Positions 54,879 to 64,000 of a DNA stretch of 64,000 bases are shown in pieces (position 1 is the first letter of the stretch; every line of letters begins with the position of its first letter). The stretch covers positions 1,356,001 through 1,420,000 of the forward strand of contig NZ_LNTU01000001.1 in assembly GCF_001558695.1 (NCBI RefSeq), given 5' to 3'. The notes under the pieces were generated by a model, which worked only from the letters and a program-made list of their open reading frames with translations, had not been told where the DNA came from and did no database searches. Source of the DNA: Paramesorhizobium deserti (lineage in GTDB: Bacteria > Pseudomonadota > Alphaproteobacteria > Rhizobiales > Rhizobiaceae). The position numbers were made by a program, and so were the translations under genes.

Positions 54879-55738
54879 TGGGCGGCGAGGCGCTTGCCGC
54901 GCTGCATGGCCGGGCGCGCAAGGTTTTGCGCGAGGCGGGGATCGCCACGCCGGAGATCGATGCCCGGCTTCTCGTCGAGTGGGCGACGGGTACGACCCGG
55001 CTCGACGCGTTGAGCAGGCCTGAACGAATCATTCCAAGCGATGCGGTCGGGACACTGGATAGGGCGATCGAGCGGCGGCTCAAGGGGGAGCCGGTATACC
55101 GGATCATGGGGGAGCGTTCGTTCTATGGCCTGGGATTCCGGCTTTCGCCCGAAACGCTCGAACCGCGCCCCGATACGGAAACGCTGGTCGACCTGGTTCT
55201 GCCGTTCCTGAAGCAACGGGTCGCCGAGAACGGTGTCGCCGATGTGATCGATCTCGGAACCGGGACCGGAGCCATCGCGATCGCGCTTTTGAGCCAGCTG
55301 GAGGGTTTACGCGCTGTCGGCGTCGATATCGCGCCGGGGGCGCTTGCCATTGCGCGGGAGAATGCGCTCGCTGCCGGCGTATCCAGGCGTTTCGCCGCGC
55401 TCCGGAGCGACTGGTTCGCAGCGGTCACGGGCAAATTCGATCTGATCGTCTCAAATCCGCCCTATATTCCACGGCATGTCATCGCTACGCTCGATAGGGA
55501 GGTGCGGGAGCATGATCCGCTTCTGGCGCTGGACGGAGGCGAGGACGGACTTGATTTTTACAAGGCCCTTGCAAGCGGCAGCGGTTATCACCTATATGAA
55601 GGGGGTGCAGTTGGCGTCGAGATCGGCGCAGGGCAGTTGCCCGACGTGGAAAGCATCTTTGCGAAGCACGGTTTTCGACTGATCGAAATCTCGCGGGATC
55701 TCAGTGGACACGAGCGCGCGCTTCTTTTCAGGCTTTGA
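54878..55738 (+). CDS. prmC: Release factor glutamine N5-methyltransferase
   Basis: A 286-residue SAM-dependent enzyme that methylates the Gln of the GGQ motif in release factors. SAM motif I is DLGTGTGAIAIALL and the catalytic NPPY motif starts at Asn193 (NPPYIPRHVIATLDREVREHDP). The N-terminal helical substrate domain (about 1-85) is complete. Its ATG overlaps the prfA stop, so the two products are made together. Confidence 0.96.
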   Translation: MGGEALAALHGRARKVLREAGIATPEIDARLLVEWATGTTRLDALSRPERIIPSDAVGTLDRAIERRLKGEPVYRIMGERSFYGLGFRLSPETLEPRPDTETLVDLVLPFLKQRVAENGVADVIDLGTGTGAIAIALLSQLEGLRAVGVDIAPGALAIARENALAAGVSRRFAALRSDWFAAVTGKFDLIVSNPPYIPRHVIATLDREVREHDPLLALDGGEDGLDFYKALASGSGYHLYEGGAVGVEIGAGQLPDVESIFAKHGFRLIEISRDLSGHERALLFRL

Positions 55739-56040
55739 GTTTTTGATTACCAAGAGCGCCAAAAAAAGCTTGGAATTTATGGAGAAGGCAGTTAGTTTCC
55801 ACGCACCGTATAAAGCCAAGCAGGCTTTTGTTCCGCGTATCGCCAGGGCGGTAAATCTGCTTTGTGGTGTTTAACACCGTTACTCCTGTCGGAGTGGTTC
55901 GTACGGCAGCACGCAACTTTTAGAGATCTTTTATACGATGGTAGTGCGGGGCGCGCTCCAGTTCGTCACATAACCAGCGAGACCCAAAGGCCAATTCGGG
56001 CCATGGGGATCTGCGCCCCTTAATCTGAAAAGAGAAGAGT
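55739..56040 (+). promoter_or_regulatory. Intergenic/leader region upstream of the DUF4167 gene
   Basis: A 302-base stretch with no gene. Several small palindromes occur close together: GGTGTTTAACACC (55866-55878, perfect), ACTCCTGTCGGAGT (55882-55895), and GC-rich stems near 55949 and 56005. The AT content is higher than in the flanking genes. It may hold a promoter, the prmC terminator, and a structured 5' leader; I could not assign a known RNA family. Confidence 0.4.
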
Positions 56041-56838
56041 ATGAGGCCAGGACAGCAGAACAGGCGCATGCGTGGACGGGGGAACAATAACCGCAAGGGG
56101 CCTAACCCGCTATCACGCAATTACGAGAGCAACGGACCCGATGTGAAGATCAGGGGCAACGCCCAGCACATCGCGGAAAAATACGCGACGTTGGCGCGGG
56201 ACGCCCAGGCTTCCGGCGATCGTGTCATGGCCGAGAACTATCTCCAGCATGCCGAACATTATAACCGCATCATCATGGCGGCACAGGCTCAGGCGCCCGT
56301 GCAGTTCCAGCGCGAAGATGTCTTTGATGACGACGCGGGTGACGACGAGGACGGTTTCGAGCAGCCGACAGTCGCGGCGGCGCCCAAGCCGGTCAATGGC
56401 AGCGGGCCGCAGCCTGTGATCGAAGGCACACCGGCCGAAGTCGTCTATGGCGAAGACGGCGCTGAAACCCAGAAGCAGCCTGCGGATCGCGGGCGCGGCC
56501 AGGGCCGCAGCCAGAACCGCCAGCGCCGCCCGCGCAACGAACGCGCCGAAGCAGCGCCCGCTGCGGCAGAGGGCGAGGTGGAGGTCAAGGCTGAGGCTGC
56601 GCAGCAGGCCGCGGCTCCGGCTTCTGATGAAGCTCCCGTCGTGGCCAATGGTGCGGCTCATGGCGAAGCCGAGGCGGCGCCTGCCGCGGAACCTCGCCGC
56701 CCGCGCCGCCAGGCCCGTCCGCGCCGCACGGCAAGTGCGGCTGCCGATGAAAGCGGCAACGGTGCTGCCGGGGATAATGATGCACCAAAGGCAGCGGAGG
56801 CTCCAGCGGCCCGCGTCGAGGCAGGCTCCGACGCTTGA
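56041..56838 (+). CDS. DUF4167-domain protein
   Basis: A 265-residue protein whose first 80 residues are the conserved DUF4167 domain: an Arg/Gly/Asn-rich start (MRPGQQNRRMRGRGNNN), then NYESNGPDVKIRGNAQHIAEKYATLARDAQASGDRVMAENYLQHAEHYNRII. The rest is disordered, acidic and Ala/Pro/Glu-rich with Arg clusters (about 165-180 and 215-240). The basic start and Arg clusters suggest RNA or ribosome binding, which is an inference. Its place between the prfA-prmC pair and clpB supports a link to translation or stress. It ends at a terminator. Confidence 0.92.
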   Translation: MRPGQQNRRMRGRGNNNRKGPNPLSRNYESNGPDVKIRGNAQHIAEKYATLARDAQASGDRVMAENYLQHAEHYNRIIMAAQAQAPVQFQREDVFDDDAGDDEDGFEQPTVAAAPKPVNGSGPQPVIEGTPAEVVYGEDGAETQKQPADRGRGQGRSQNRQRRPRNERAEAAPAAAEGEVEVKAEAAQQAAAPASDEAPVVANGAAHGEAEAAPAAEPRRPRRQARPRRTASAAADESGNGAAGDNDAPKAAEAPAARVEAGSDA

Positions 56839-56868
56839 TTGAACCGGATCCTTTCTGAATTCTTGCCG

Positions 56869-56896
56869 AACGGCGCGGGATAATACCCGCGCCGTT
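56869..56896 (+). terminator. Terminator after the DUF4167 gene
   Basis: AACGGCGCGGG and CCCGCGCCGTT form a perfect 11-bp stem with a six-base loop, followed by CGTCTTTTATTATTTTATTT, a T-rich tract. Confidence 0.85.
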
Positions 56897-56935
56897 CGTC
56901 TTTTATTATTTTATTTCTGCTTCCCTTGTTCCCGT

Positions 56936-56964
56936 CTTGCGGGTTCTGGGCGCCTTTCCCATAT
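56936..56964 (+). promoter_or_regulatory. Possible heat-shock (sigma-32) promoter of clpB
   Basis: CTTGCG at 56936-56941 and CCCATAT at 56958-56964 are separated by 16 bases, resembling the RpoH pattern CTTGAA / CCCCAT-T. The site is 94 bases before the clpB start and just after a terminator, which is where the clpB promoter must be. It deviates at the third and later bases of the -35 box. Confidence 0.45.
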
Positions 56965-57057
56965 CACCAGGGACAATGGACTCGCCTAGAAAGGGAGTTC
57001 GTCACCAATGCCTTCGCCGGCGCCTTACAGATGGGCCGGGAAGAAAAGGAGACAGAT

Positions 57058-59661
57058 ATGGATATTGAAAAGTATTCGGAACGCGTGCGCGGATTCATCC
57101 AGGCCGCACAGACCTTCGCGCTTTCCCAGAACAACCAGCAGTTCACGCCGGAACATCTGCTCAAGGTTCTTGTCGATGATGATGAGGGGCTTGCCACCTC
57201 GCTGATCGAGCGAGCCGGCGGACGGATCGCCGATGTGCGCCTCGGCCTGCAGGCCGCACTCGATGCGCTGCCGAAAGTCACGGGTGGCAACGACCAGCTT
57301 TACCTGTCGCAACCCCTGGCGAAGGTTTTCTCCACGGCCGAGGAGCTTGCCAAGAAGGCCGGCGACAGCTTCGTCACCGTCGAGCGTCTGCTGACGGCGT
57401 TGGCAATCGAGAAATCGGCGAAGACGTCCGACATCCTTGCGCGCGCCGGCGTCACCGCCACGGGGCTCAACCAGGCCATCAACGATATCCGCAAAGGGCG
57501 GACTGCCGATTCGGCTTCGGCCGAGAGCGGTTATGACGCGCTGAAGAAGTACGCGCGGGATTTGACGGCTGACGCCCGCGCGGGCAAGCTCGATCCGGTC
57601 ATCGGCCGTGACGACGAGATCCGCCGCACCATCCAGGTGCTGTCGCGCCGCACCAAGAACAATCCGGTGCTGATCGGCGAGCCGGGCGTTGGCAAGACGG
57701 CCATCGCCGAAGGGCTGGCCCTGCGCATCGTCAATGGCGATGTGCCCGAATCGCTGAAGGACAAGCAGCTGATGGCGCTCGACATGGGCGCGCTGATCGC
57801 CGGGGCGAAATATCGCGGCGAATTCGAGGAGCGGCTGAAAGCCGTGCTTTCGGAAGTCCAGTCGGCGGCGGGCCAGATCATCCTCTTCATCGATGAAATG
57901 CATACGCTGGTCGGCGCGGGCAAGGCGGATGGCGCCATGGATGCCTCGAACCTGTTGAAGCCGGCGCTGGCGCGCGGCGAGCTGCACTGCATCGGCGCGA
58001 CGACGCTCGACGAATACCGCAAATATGTGGAAAAGGACGCAGCACTCGCCCGCCGGTTCCAGCCGGTCTTCGTCGACGAGCCCAGCGTGGACGACACAAT
58101 CTCCATCCTGCGCGGCCTGAAGGAGAAATACGAGCAGCACCATAAGGTACGCGTCTCCGATTCGGCGCTGGTCGCGGCGGCGACGCTGGCGAATCGCTAT
58201 ATCTCCGACCGTTTCCTGCCCGACAAGGCCATCGACCTCGTCGACGAGGCGGCATCGCGGCTCAGGATGCAGGTCGATTCGAAGCCGGAAGAGCTCGACG
58301 AGATCGATCGCCGCATCATGCAGCTCAAGATCGAGCGTGAGGCCCTGAAGAACGAGAAGGATGCGGCCTCGAAGGATCGTCTTGAAAAGTTGGAAAAGGA
58401 ACTCGCCGATCTCGAAGAGGAATCGGCGCGCCTGACCAGCGCATGGCAGGCGGAGAAGCAGAAGCTCGGCCTTGCCGCGGACCTCAAGAAACAGCTGGAC
58501 GAAGCACGAAACGAGCTCGCCATCGCCCAGCGCAGCGGTGAATTCCAGAAGGCCGGCGAACTGGCGTATGGGAAGATCCCGCAGCTCGAAAAGCAGCTTG
58601 TCGAAGCCGAAAGCAGCGAGAACAAGGGATCGCTGCTCGAGGAGACCGTGAGTTCGGACCATGTCGCACAGGTCATTTCGCGGTGGACCGGCATTCCCGT
58701 CGACCGGATGCTGGAAGGCGAGCGCGAGAAGCTGTTGCGTATGGAAGACGAACTCGCCAAGCGGGTCGTCGGCCAGGGCGAGGCTGTACAGGCGGTCTCG
58801 AAGGCGGTCCGCCGCGCGCGCGCCGGCTTGCAGGATCCGAACCGCCCGATCGGCTCGTTCATTTTCCTTGGACCGACAGGCGTCGGCAAGACGGAACTGA
58901 CCAAGGCTCTGGCCGCTTTCCTGTTCTCCGACGAGACCGCGATGGTGCGCATCGACATGTCGGAATATATGGAGAAGCACTCGGTAGCCCGGCTGATCGG
59001 CGCGCCTCCCGGCTATGTCGGTTATGAGGAAGGCGGTGCGCTGACGGAAGCGGTGCGCCGGCGGCCCTATCAGGTCATCCTCTTCGACGAGATCGAAAAG
59101 GCGCATCCGGATGTATTCAACGTGCTCCTCCAGGTGCTCGACGATGGGCGGCTGACCGATGGCCAGGGCCGTACGGTCGATTTCCGCAACACGGTGATCA
59201 TCATGACCTCCAATCTCGGCGCGGAATATCTGGTCGGGCTCAGCGACGAGCAGGATGTGGAGAGCGTGCGCGACGAGGTGATGGCTGTGGTCCGCGCGGC
59301 CTTCCGTCCCGAGTTCCTCAACCGTGTCGACGAGATCATCCTGTTCCATCGGCTGAAGCGCAGCGAGATGGGCGCTATCGTCGATATCCAGTTGCAGCGG
59401 CTGCAGATGCTGCTGGCCGATCGCAAGATCAGGATCGAGATCGATGACGAGGCTCGCAACTGGCTGGCGCAGAAGGGCTATGATCCCGCCTATGGGGCGC
59501 GGCCTTTGAAGCGCGTCATCCAGAAGGAGGTTCAGGATCCGCTTGCCGAGCGCATCCTGCTGGGCGAGATACTGGACGGCTCGACGGTGAAGATCACAGC
59601 CGGTTCGGACAGGCTCAACTTCCGCGCCAAGGCATCGGCGAAGGCGGCGGAAGCCGCCTGA
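57058..59661 (+). CDS. clpB: ATP-dependent disaggregase ClpB
   Basis: An 867-residue Hsp100 chaperone that works with DnaK to rescue aggregated proteins. In order: the N-terminal Clp_N repeats (about 1-150), the first AAA+ domain with GEPGVGKT, the coiled-coil M domain (about 410-530), and the second AAA+ domain with GPTGVGKT and the [14 protein letters not shown] loop. The start [18 protein letters not shown] at 57058 follows AAAAGGAG. A likely heat-shock promoter lies upstream. Confidence 0.97.
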   Translation: MDIEKYSERVRGFIQAAQTFALSQNNQQFTPEHLLKVLVDDDEGLATSLIERAGGRIADVRLGLQAALDALPKVTGGNDQLYLSQPLAKVFSTAEELAKKAGDSFVTVERLLTALAIEKSAKTSDILARAGVTATGLNQAINDIRKGRTADSASAESGYDALKKYARDLTADARAGKLDPVIGRDDEIRRTIQVLSRRTKNNPVLIGEPGVGKTAIAEGLALRIVNGDVPESLKDKQLMALDMGALIAGAKYRGEFEERLKAVLSEVQSAAGQIILFIDEMHTLVGAGKADGAMDASNLLKPALARGELHCIGATTLDEYRKYVEKDAALARRFQPVFVDEPSVDDTISILRGLKEKYEQHHKVRVSDSALVAAATLANRYISDRFLPDKAIDLVDEAASRLRMQVDSKPEELDEIDRRIMQLKIEREALKNEKDAASKDRLEKLEKELADLEEESARLTSAWQAEKQKLGLAADLKKQLDEARNELAIAQRSGEFQKAGELAYGKIPQLEKQLVEAESSENKGSLLEETVSSDHVAQVISRWTGIPVDRMLEGEREKLLRMEDELAKRVVGQGEAVQAVSKAVRRARAGLQDPNRPIGSFIFLGPTGVGKTELTKALAAFLFSDETAMVRIDMSEYMEKHSVARLIGAPPGYVGYEEGGALTEAVRRRPYQVILFDEIEKAHPDVFNVLLQVLDDGRLTDGQGRTVDFRNTVIIMTSNLGAEYLVGLSDEQDVESVRDEVMAVVRAAFRPEFLNRVDEIILFHRLKRSEMGAIVDIQLQRLQMLLADRKIRIEIDDEARNWLAQKGYDPAYGARPLKRVIQKEVQDPLAERILLGEILDGSTVKITAGSDRLNFRAKASAKAAEAA

Positions 59662-59770
59662 CCCACTGACCACCGATCGAAAGTGGCCGCTCGATGGCAC
59701 ATTTGGATTCGGCGTATGAACCCGTGCATGCGTTCAAACGTTAAATTCGAGCCAACTGGCGGCCATTTTC

Positions 59771-61306
<1,536 letters not shown>

Positions 61307-61362
61307 GGAAGGGCCGCAGCGGCGGCCCCTCAAGCAGGCGAATCGGACCGAATCAGAAAGTG

Positions 61363-63321
61363 TCAGCCGTTGGCCGAACCGGTCGCAGCGAGCTTGGTGC
61401 CGTTATCCTTCTGATCATTCAGCAATTGATCGATGCGCTGGCGCTCGCGCTGAAAGGCCTCCAGCTCTTTGCCTTTCAGCGCCTTGTTGTCCGGCAGGCG
61501 GATGCGCATCGGGTCGACCTTGGTGCCGTTGACGATCAGCTCGTAATGGAGATGCGGCCCGGTGGAGAGGCCCGTCGAGCCGACATAGCCGATGACCTGT
61601 CCCTGGCGCACACGGGCACCGGCCGTTATTCCGCGGGCGATGGCGTTCTGGTGGGAGTAGCTCGACTCATAGCCGTTGGCGTGGCGAATGATGGTCTGGT
61701 TGCCATAACCATTGGTCCAACCCGCCCGCTCGACGACGCCGTTGCCCGACGCGATGATCGGCGTTCCGCGGGGCGCGGCCCAGTCGACACCCGTGTGCAT
61801 TCTGAGATAGCCGAGGATCGGATGCCGGCGCATGCCGAAAGGAGAGCGGAAGATGCCATTGGGAACGGGATTGCGCAACAGGAACTGCTTGGCGCTCTTG
61901 CCGTTCTGGTCATAATAGTCGGTGGTGCCGTCTGGCGCCTGATAGCGATAGAATTTGCGGGTGGTTCCGCCGAATGTGGCGGCGACGTAGAGAATCTCGG
62001 AATCCTCGCCGGCCCGGTCGGAATCTTCCGGCAGCGAGAAGAAGGTCTCTATCTGATCGTTCGGCGTGACCGTTGCCTGGAGGTCCACGTCGGAAGCCAG
62101 CATCTTGACGAGCTGGTTGGTCATGGCCTCGGTCATGCCATAGGAAAGTGCGGCGCGGCAGATGCCGTCATAGACAGTCGGAAGATCACCGCGGATACGC
62201 GGCAACGGCGTGCTGCCGTCGAAGGCGGTGCGCAGCAGCGGCGTCATTTCCGGTTCGTCCGACGGCACATATTGCTCGCGATCGTCAAGCGCGACGGTCA
62301 ACAGATGCGTCGTGCCGTTATAGATGCTGGCGCGGACGATCCGGTCCTGGTCGTTATGCGATACAACGCCGACGCGCAGCACGCTGCCAGCCTTCAGGCG
62401 CGGCGAGTTCATGAGTTTGGCCAGCGCCTCGGCCATTTCGGCCGCATTGGTGCCGTCATAGCCCGCCTTCGCCAGGCTATCGAGGATCGCATCGTCATTG
62501 CGGAAGGGAATCACCTCTTCCGAAAAACCGTCGCTCACCGCATCCGGGCCGGCACGCGGGGCAACACTGACATTTTCCTGAATGATGCGCACATCGAGCG
62601 GCGGGGTCAGCGAGTATGGTGATTCGCTGTTGCCGAAGCGCAGCGGGTCCACATAGTGCAGCGAAGCCACCTGCACGTCGCCGTCGGTAAGCAGCATGCC
62701 GGTATTGCGCACGACATTCTCGACCTCGTCGGCTGTGAGATCGGCGGAAGGATCGAATTCCGCTGTCGCCAGCGGGAAATCGACTGTTCGCAGGCTGACC
62801 TCGCTTTCCACCTTGGCGCCGTAGATCTGGCCGGTGTTGGCGGTCTGCACCGGTGGCGCGCCTTCTGAAAAGATAGCGAGCGCATTGAACGGCGGATATT
62901 TGCGGCTGCCGGGATGATCGGCGGCGAGCGCCATGCGTACATATTCGAAGGGCCGCGTACGAATGACCTCCCGCTCGCCGACCTTCTGCATGGTCGATAC
63001 GTCGAAACGCCGCCGATCACGGTTCTTCTGTATGGTGGTGGTGGCGGCGACGCGGTCGCCTTTCGAGATGTCGCCGTCGGAATCAGGGCCCTGCATTTCG
63101 TTATGTGCGAGCAGCTCCGGCGGCGTCGCCAATTGCTCGCGCCCATTGAGGGCCGCGAAAAGTGCAACGCCCATAAGCATGCAGGAGGTGATGCCGGTCA
63201 GGAAGGTGCCGGCGAGCCAGCGGGCGGAAATCTCGCGGCGGTCCGGCGGTCCGCGTCGCCCATCGGTAATGAGCGGCGGCTCGTTGCCGGGATCTATCGT
63301 GTGCCGCTCGTATTCCTTCAT
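61363..63321 (-). CDS. Membrane-anchored M23 metallopeptidase (LytM type)
   Basis: A 652-residue peptidoglycan hydrolase or cell-wall-binding protein. A cytoplasmic start is followed by one membrane helix (about 34-58), a long periplasmic region including a G5/LysM-like segment, and an M23 domain (about 500-625) with the zinc ligands in MHTGVDW and HLHYE, so it is probably active. The general shape resembles RgsM of Sinorhizobium meliloti, which supports polar growth; that identity is a suggestion, not shown. The C-terminal tail is charged and helical. It is convergent with the L,D-transpeptidase gene. Confidence 0.9.
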   Translation of the reverse strand: MKEYERHTIDPGNEPPLITDGRRGPPDRREISARWLAGTFLTGITSCMLMGVALFAALNGREQLATPPELLAHNEMQGPDSDGDISKGDRVAATTTIQKNRDRRRFDVSTMQKVGEREVIRTRPFEYVRMALAADHPGSRKYPPFNALAIFSEGAPPVQTANTGQIYGAKVESEVSLRTVDFPLATAEFDPSADLTADEVENVVRNTGMLLTDGDVQVASLHYVDPLRFGNSESPYSLTPPLDVRIIQENVSVAPRAGPDAVSDGFSEEVIPFRNDDAILDSLAKAGYDGTNAAEMAEALAKLMNSPRLKAGSVLRVGVVSHNDQDRIVRASIYNGTTHLLTVALDDREQYVPSDEPEMTPLLRTAFDGSTPLPRIRGDLPTVYDGICRAALSYGMTEAMTNQLVKMLASDVDLQATVTPNDQIETFFSLPEDSDRAGEDSEILYVAATFGGTTRKFYRYQAPDGTTDYYDQNGKSAKQFLLRNPVPNGIFRSPFGMRRHPILGYLRMHTGVDWAAPRGTPIIASGNGVVERAGWTNGYGNQTIIRHANGYESSYSHQNAIARGITAGARVRQGQVIGYVGSTGLSTGPHLHYELIVNGTKVDPMRIRLPDNKALKGKELEAFQRERQRIDQLLNDQKDNGTKLAATGSANG

Positions 63322-63918
63322 CCTGTAAGCTGCCGGTCCTCTGGTCGTGCCGTATGTGCGAGCATGCCCGATCGCGCGCCGGCCAGTCCTATAGGCTGGA
63401 GAGATGAGGGCTCGCCCCGTGAGTGATCCCGAGTTTTGCCTGCCGCGGGCTTCGAAGTCAACGCGAAGCCGTGGACAGTGCGTTTTTCCCGGTCATACCC
63501 CACAATTTACCGAACACAGGTCCCGGACGCCGCATCGTTTCAATGGAGGAAGGGCTAGAAGTCGAATAGGGCAGGTTTGTGGCCCGGTCTTGCATCAGAC
63601 CGCTTTGCACTTATATGTGAGTTCATCAGGGAAGCCCGCGCGGGATTTCCGGCGATCGGTTTCAGCGGGTATTGTCCCGGACAGTATCAACCGGAATTAA
63701 CCAAATTCGCGACCTCGCATATATGCAGGTCTTGAATCGGGGCGTTTCGTCCCCATATTCACCCAATCACCGACATTCGCTTCCGTTGAACAGCATGGCT
63801 CTTGCACGCAGTGTGGTTCGTGCGACGGAAATATGACGGTAGCAGCCGCCTCCCGGGCGTCAATTTCCGGGTAAGGAATGGCTGGCGAATTTTTTTCGAA
63901 AATTCGCACAGAAGGCAG
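63322..63918. other. Intergenic region after the M23 peptidase gene
   Basis: About 600 bases without a convincing gene; short open frames on both strands lack ribosome sites and family features. It holds the M23 gene promoter and, at 63886-63906, an AT-rich inverted repeat (CGAATTTT/AAAATTCG) that lies where an UP element of the promoter at 63919 would be. Confidence 0.5.
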
Positions 63919-63948
63919 TTGACAGTTTTGCAGGTGTGGTCGTATATA
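63919..63948 (+). promoter_or_regulatory. Strong promoter, probably of an rRNA operon
   Basis: A perfect TTGACA (63919-63924) and TATATA (63943-63948) are separated by 18 bases. The sequence that follows (GAGGGCGGCGGCGCCGCTGG, then AAGAGTTCGCCCTTGT to the window end) resembles the leader of rhizobial rRNA operons. The downstream gene is outside the window, so the assignment is an inference. Confidence 0.55.
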
Positions 63949-64000
63949 GCGCCACAACGAGGGCGGCGGCGCCGCTGGCGACTGAAGAGTTCGCCCTTGT

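Noticed and set aside
57025..59700. An 891-codon open frame opposite clpB
   Set aside because: It covers clpB almost exactly, has repetitive Arg/Leu/Asp-rich composition and no recognisable domain, while clpB itself is unambiguous.
63404..63957. Short open frames after the M23 gene (98 and 86 codons)
   Set aside because: They lack ribosome sites and family features, and the second overlaps the strong promoter at 63919.

Overview
The window is a GC-rich stretch of alphaproteobacterial chromosome, most likely from the family Rhizobiaceae (Rhizobium/Agrobacterium/Ensifer relatives; genus not resolved). The evidence is the gene order (argH with a small LptM-like lipoprotein and divergent tlpA; secA divergent from a PpiC-type isomerase, argJ, GNAT and mutT; ubiG | lysC-ptsP-prfA-prmC-DUF4167-clpB), family-typical proteins (DUF1737, DUF1178, DUF4167, PtsP with a GAF domain) and RIME-like palindromic intergenic repeats. 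It is core, housekeeping DNA. I see no prophage, insertion sequence, CRISPR array or defence island.

Layout: 0-6.6 kb holds argH, tlpA, a LysE exporter, a YaiI-type protein, an EamA exporter, a YihY/BrkB membrane protein and an SDR. 6.6-10.3 kb is an acyl-CoA oxidation block: HIG1-domain protein, cobalamin adenosyltransferase, etfB-etfA behind a perfect 20-bp palindrome, and 3-hydroxybutyryl-CoA dehydrogenase. 10.3-21 kb carries cysK, an acyltransferase-3 protein, a LysR regulator, tRNA-Ala(CGC), YggT, DUF167, ppa, a GNAT, typA and mgtE. 21-32.3 kb carries an M3 oligopeptidase, a CoA ester lyase with DUF1737, leuD, a zincin-like protease, ohr, asd, an MHS-type MFS transporter with a large extra domain, ada and leuB. 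32.4-38.4 kb has a Trm112-Lon domain-CnoX protein-quality cluster, a prolyl-tRNA editing deacylase, tRNA-Gly(GCC) and a flippase/FemAB-like pair. 38.5-50 kb holds secA, the isomerase-argJ-GNAT-mutT run, a BioC/NDUFAF5-like methyltransferase, comF, a glutaredoxin, a nitrilase-family amidase, DUF1178 and ubiG. 50-63.3 kb holds lysC, ptsP, prfA, prmC, DUF4167, clpB and two cell-wall enzymes (L,D-transpeptidase and M23 peptidase) facing each other. The last 100 bases contain a strong promoter that looks like the start of an rRNA operon.

The genes supply amino-acid biosynthesis (Arg, Lys/Thr/Met through lysC and asd, Leu, Cys), protein synthesis, export and folding, redox repair, and peptidoglycan remodelling.

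No complete new multi-gene system is evident. The most unusual signals are: (1) three intergenic arrays of a TACTCCCC-type octamer, in which repeat DNA supplies or directly abuts the stop codon of four genes; (2) an approximately 190-residue cysteine-containing insertion predicted to be periplasmic in the MFS transporter; (3) three back-to-back perfect inverted repeats upstream of the acyltransferase gene; (4) the operator-like palindrome before etfBA; and (5) the long structured region before the DUF4167 gene.
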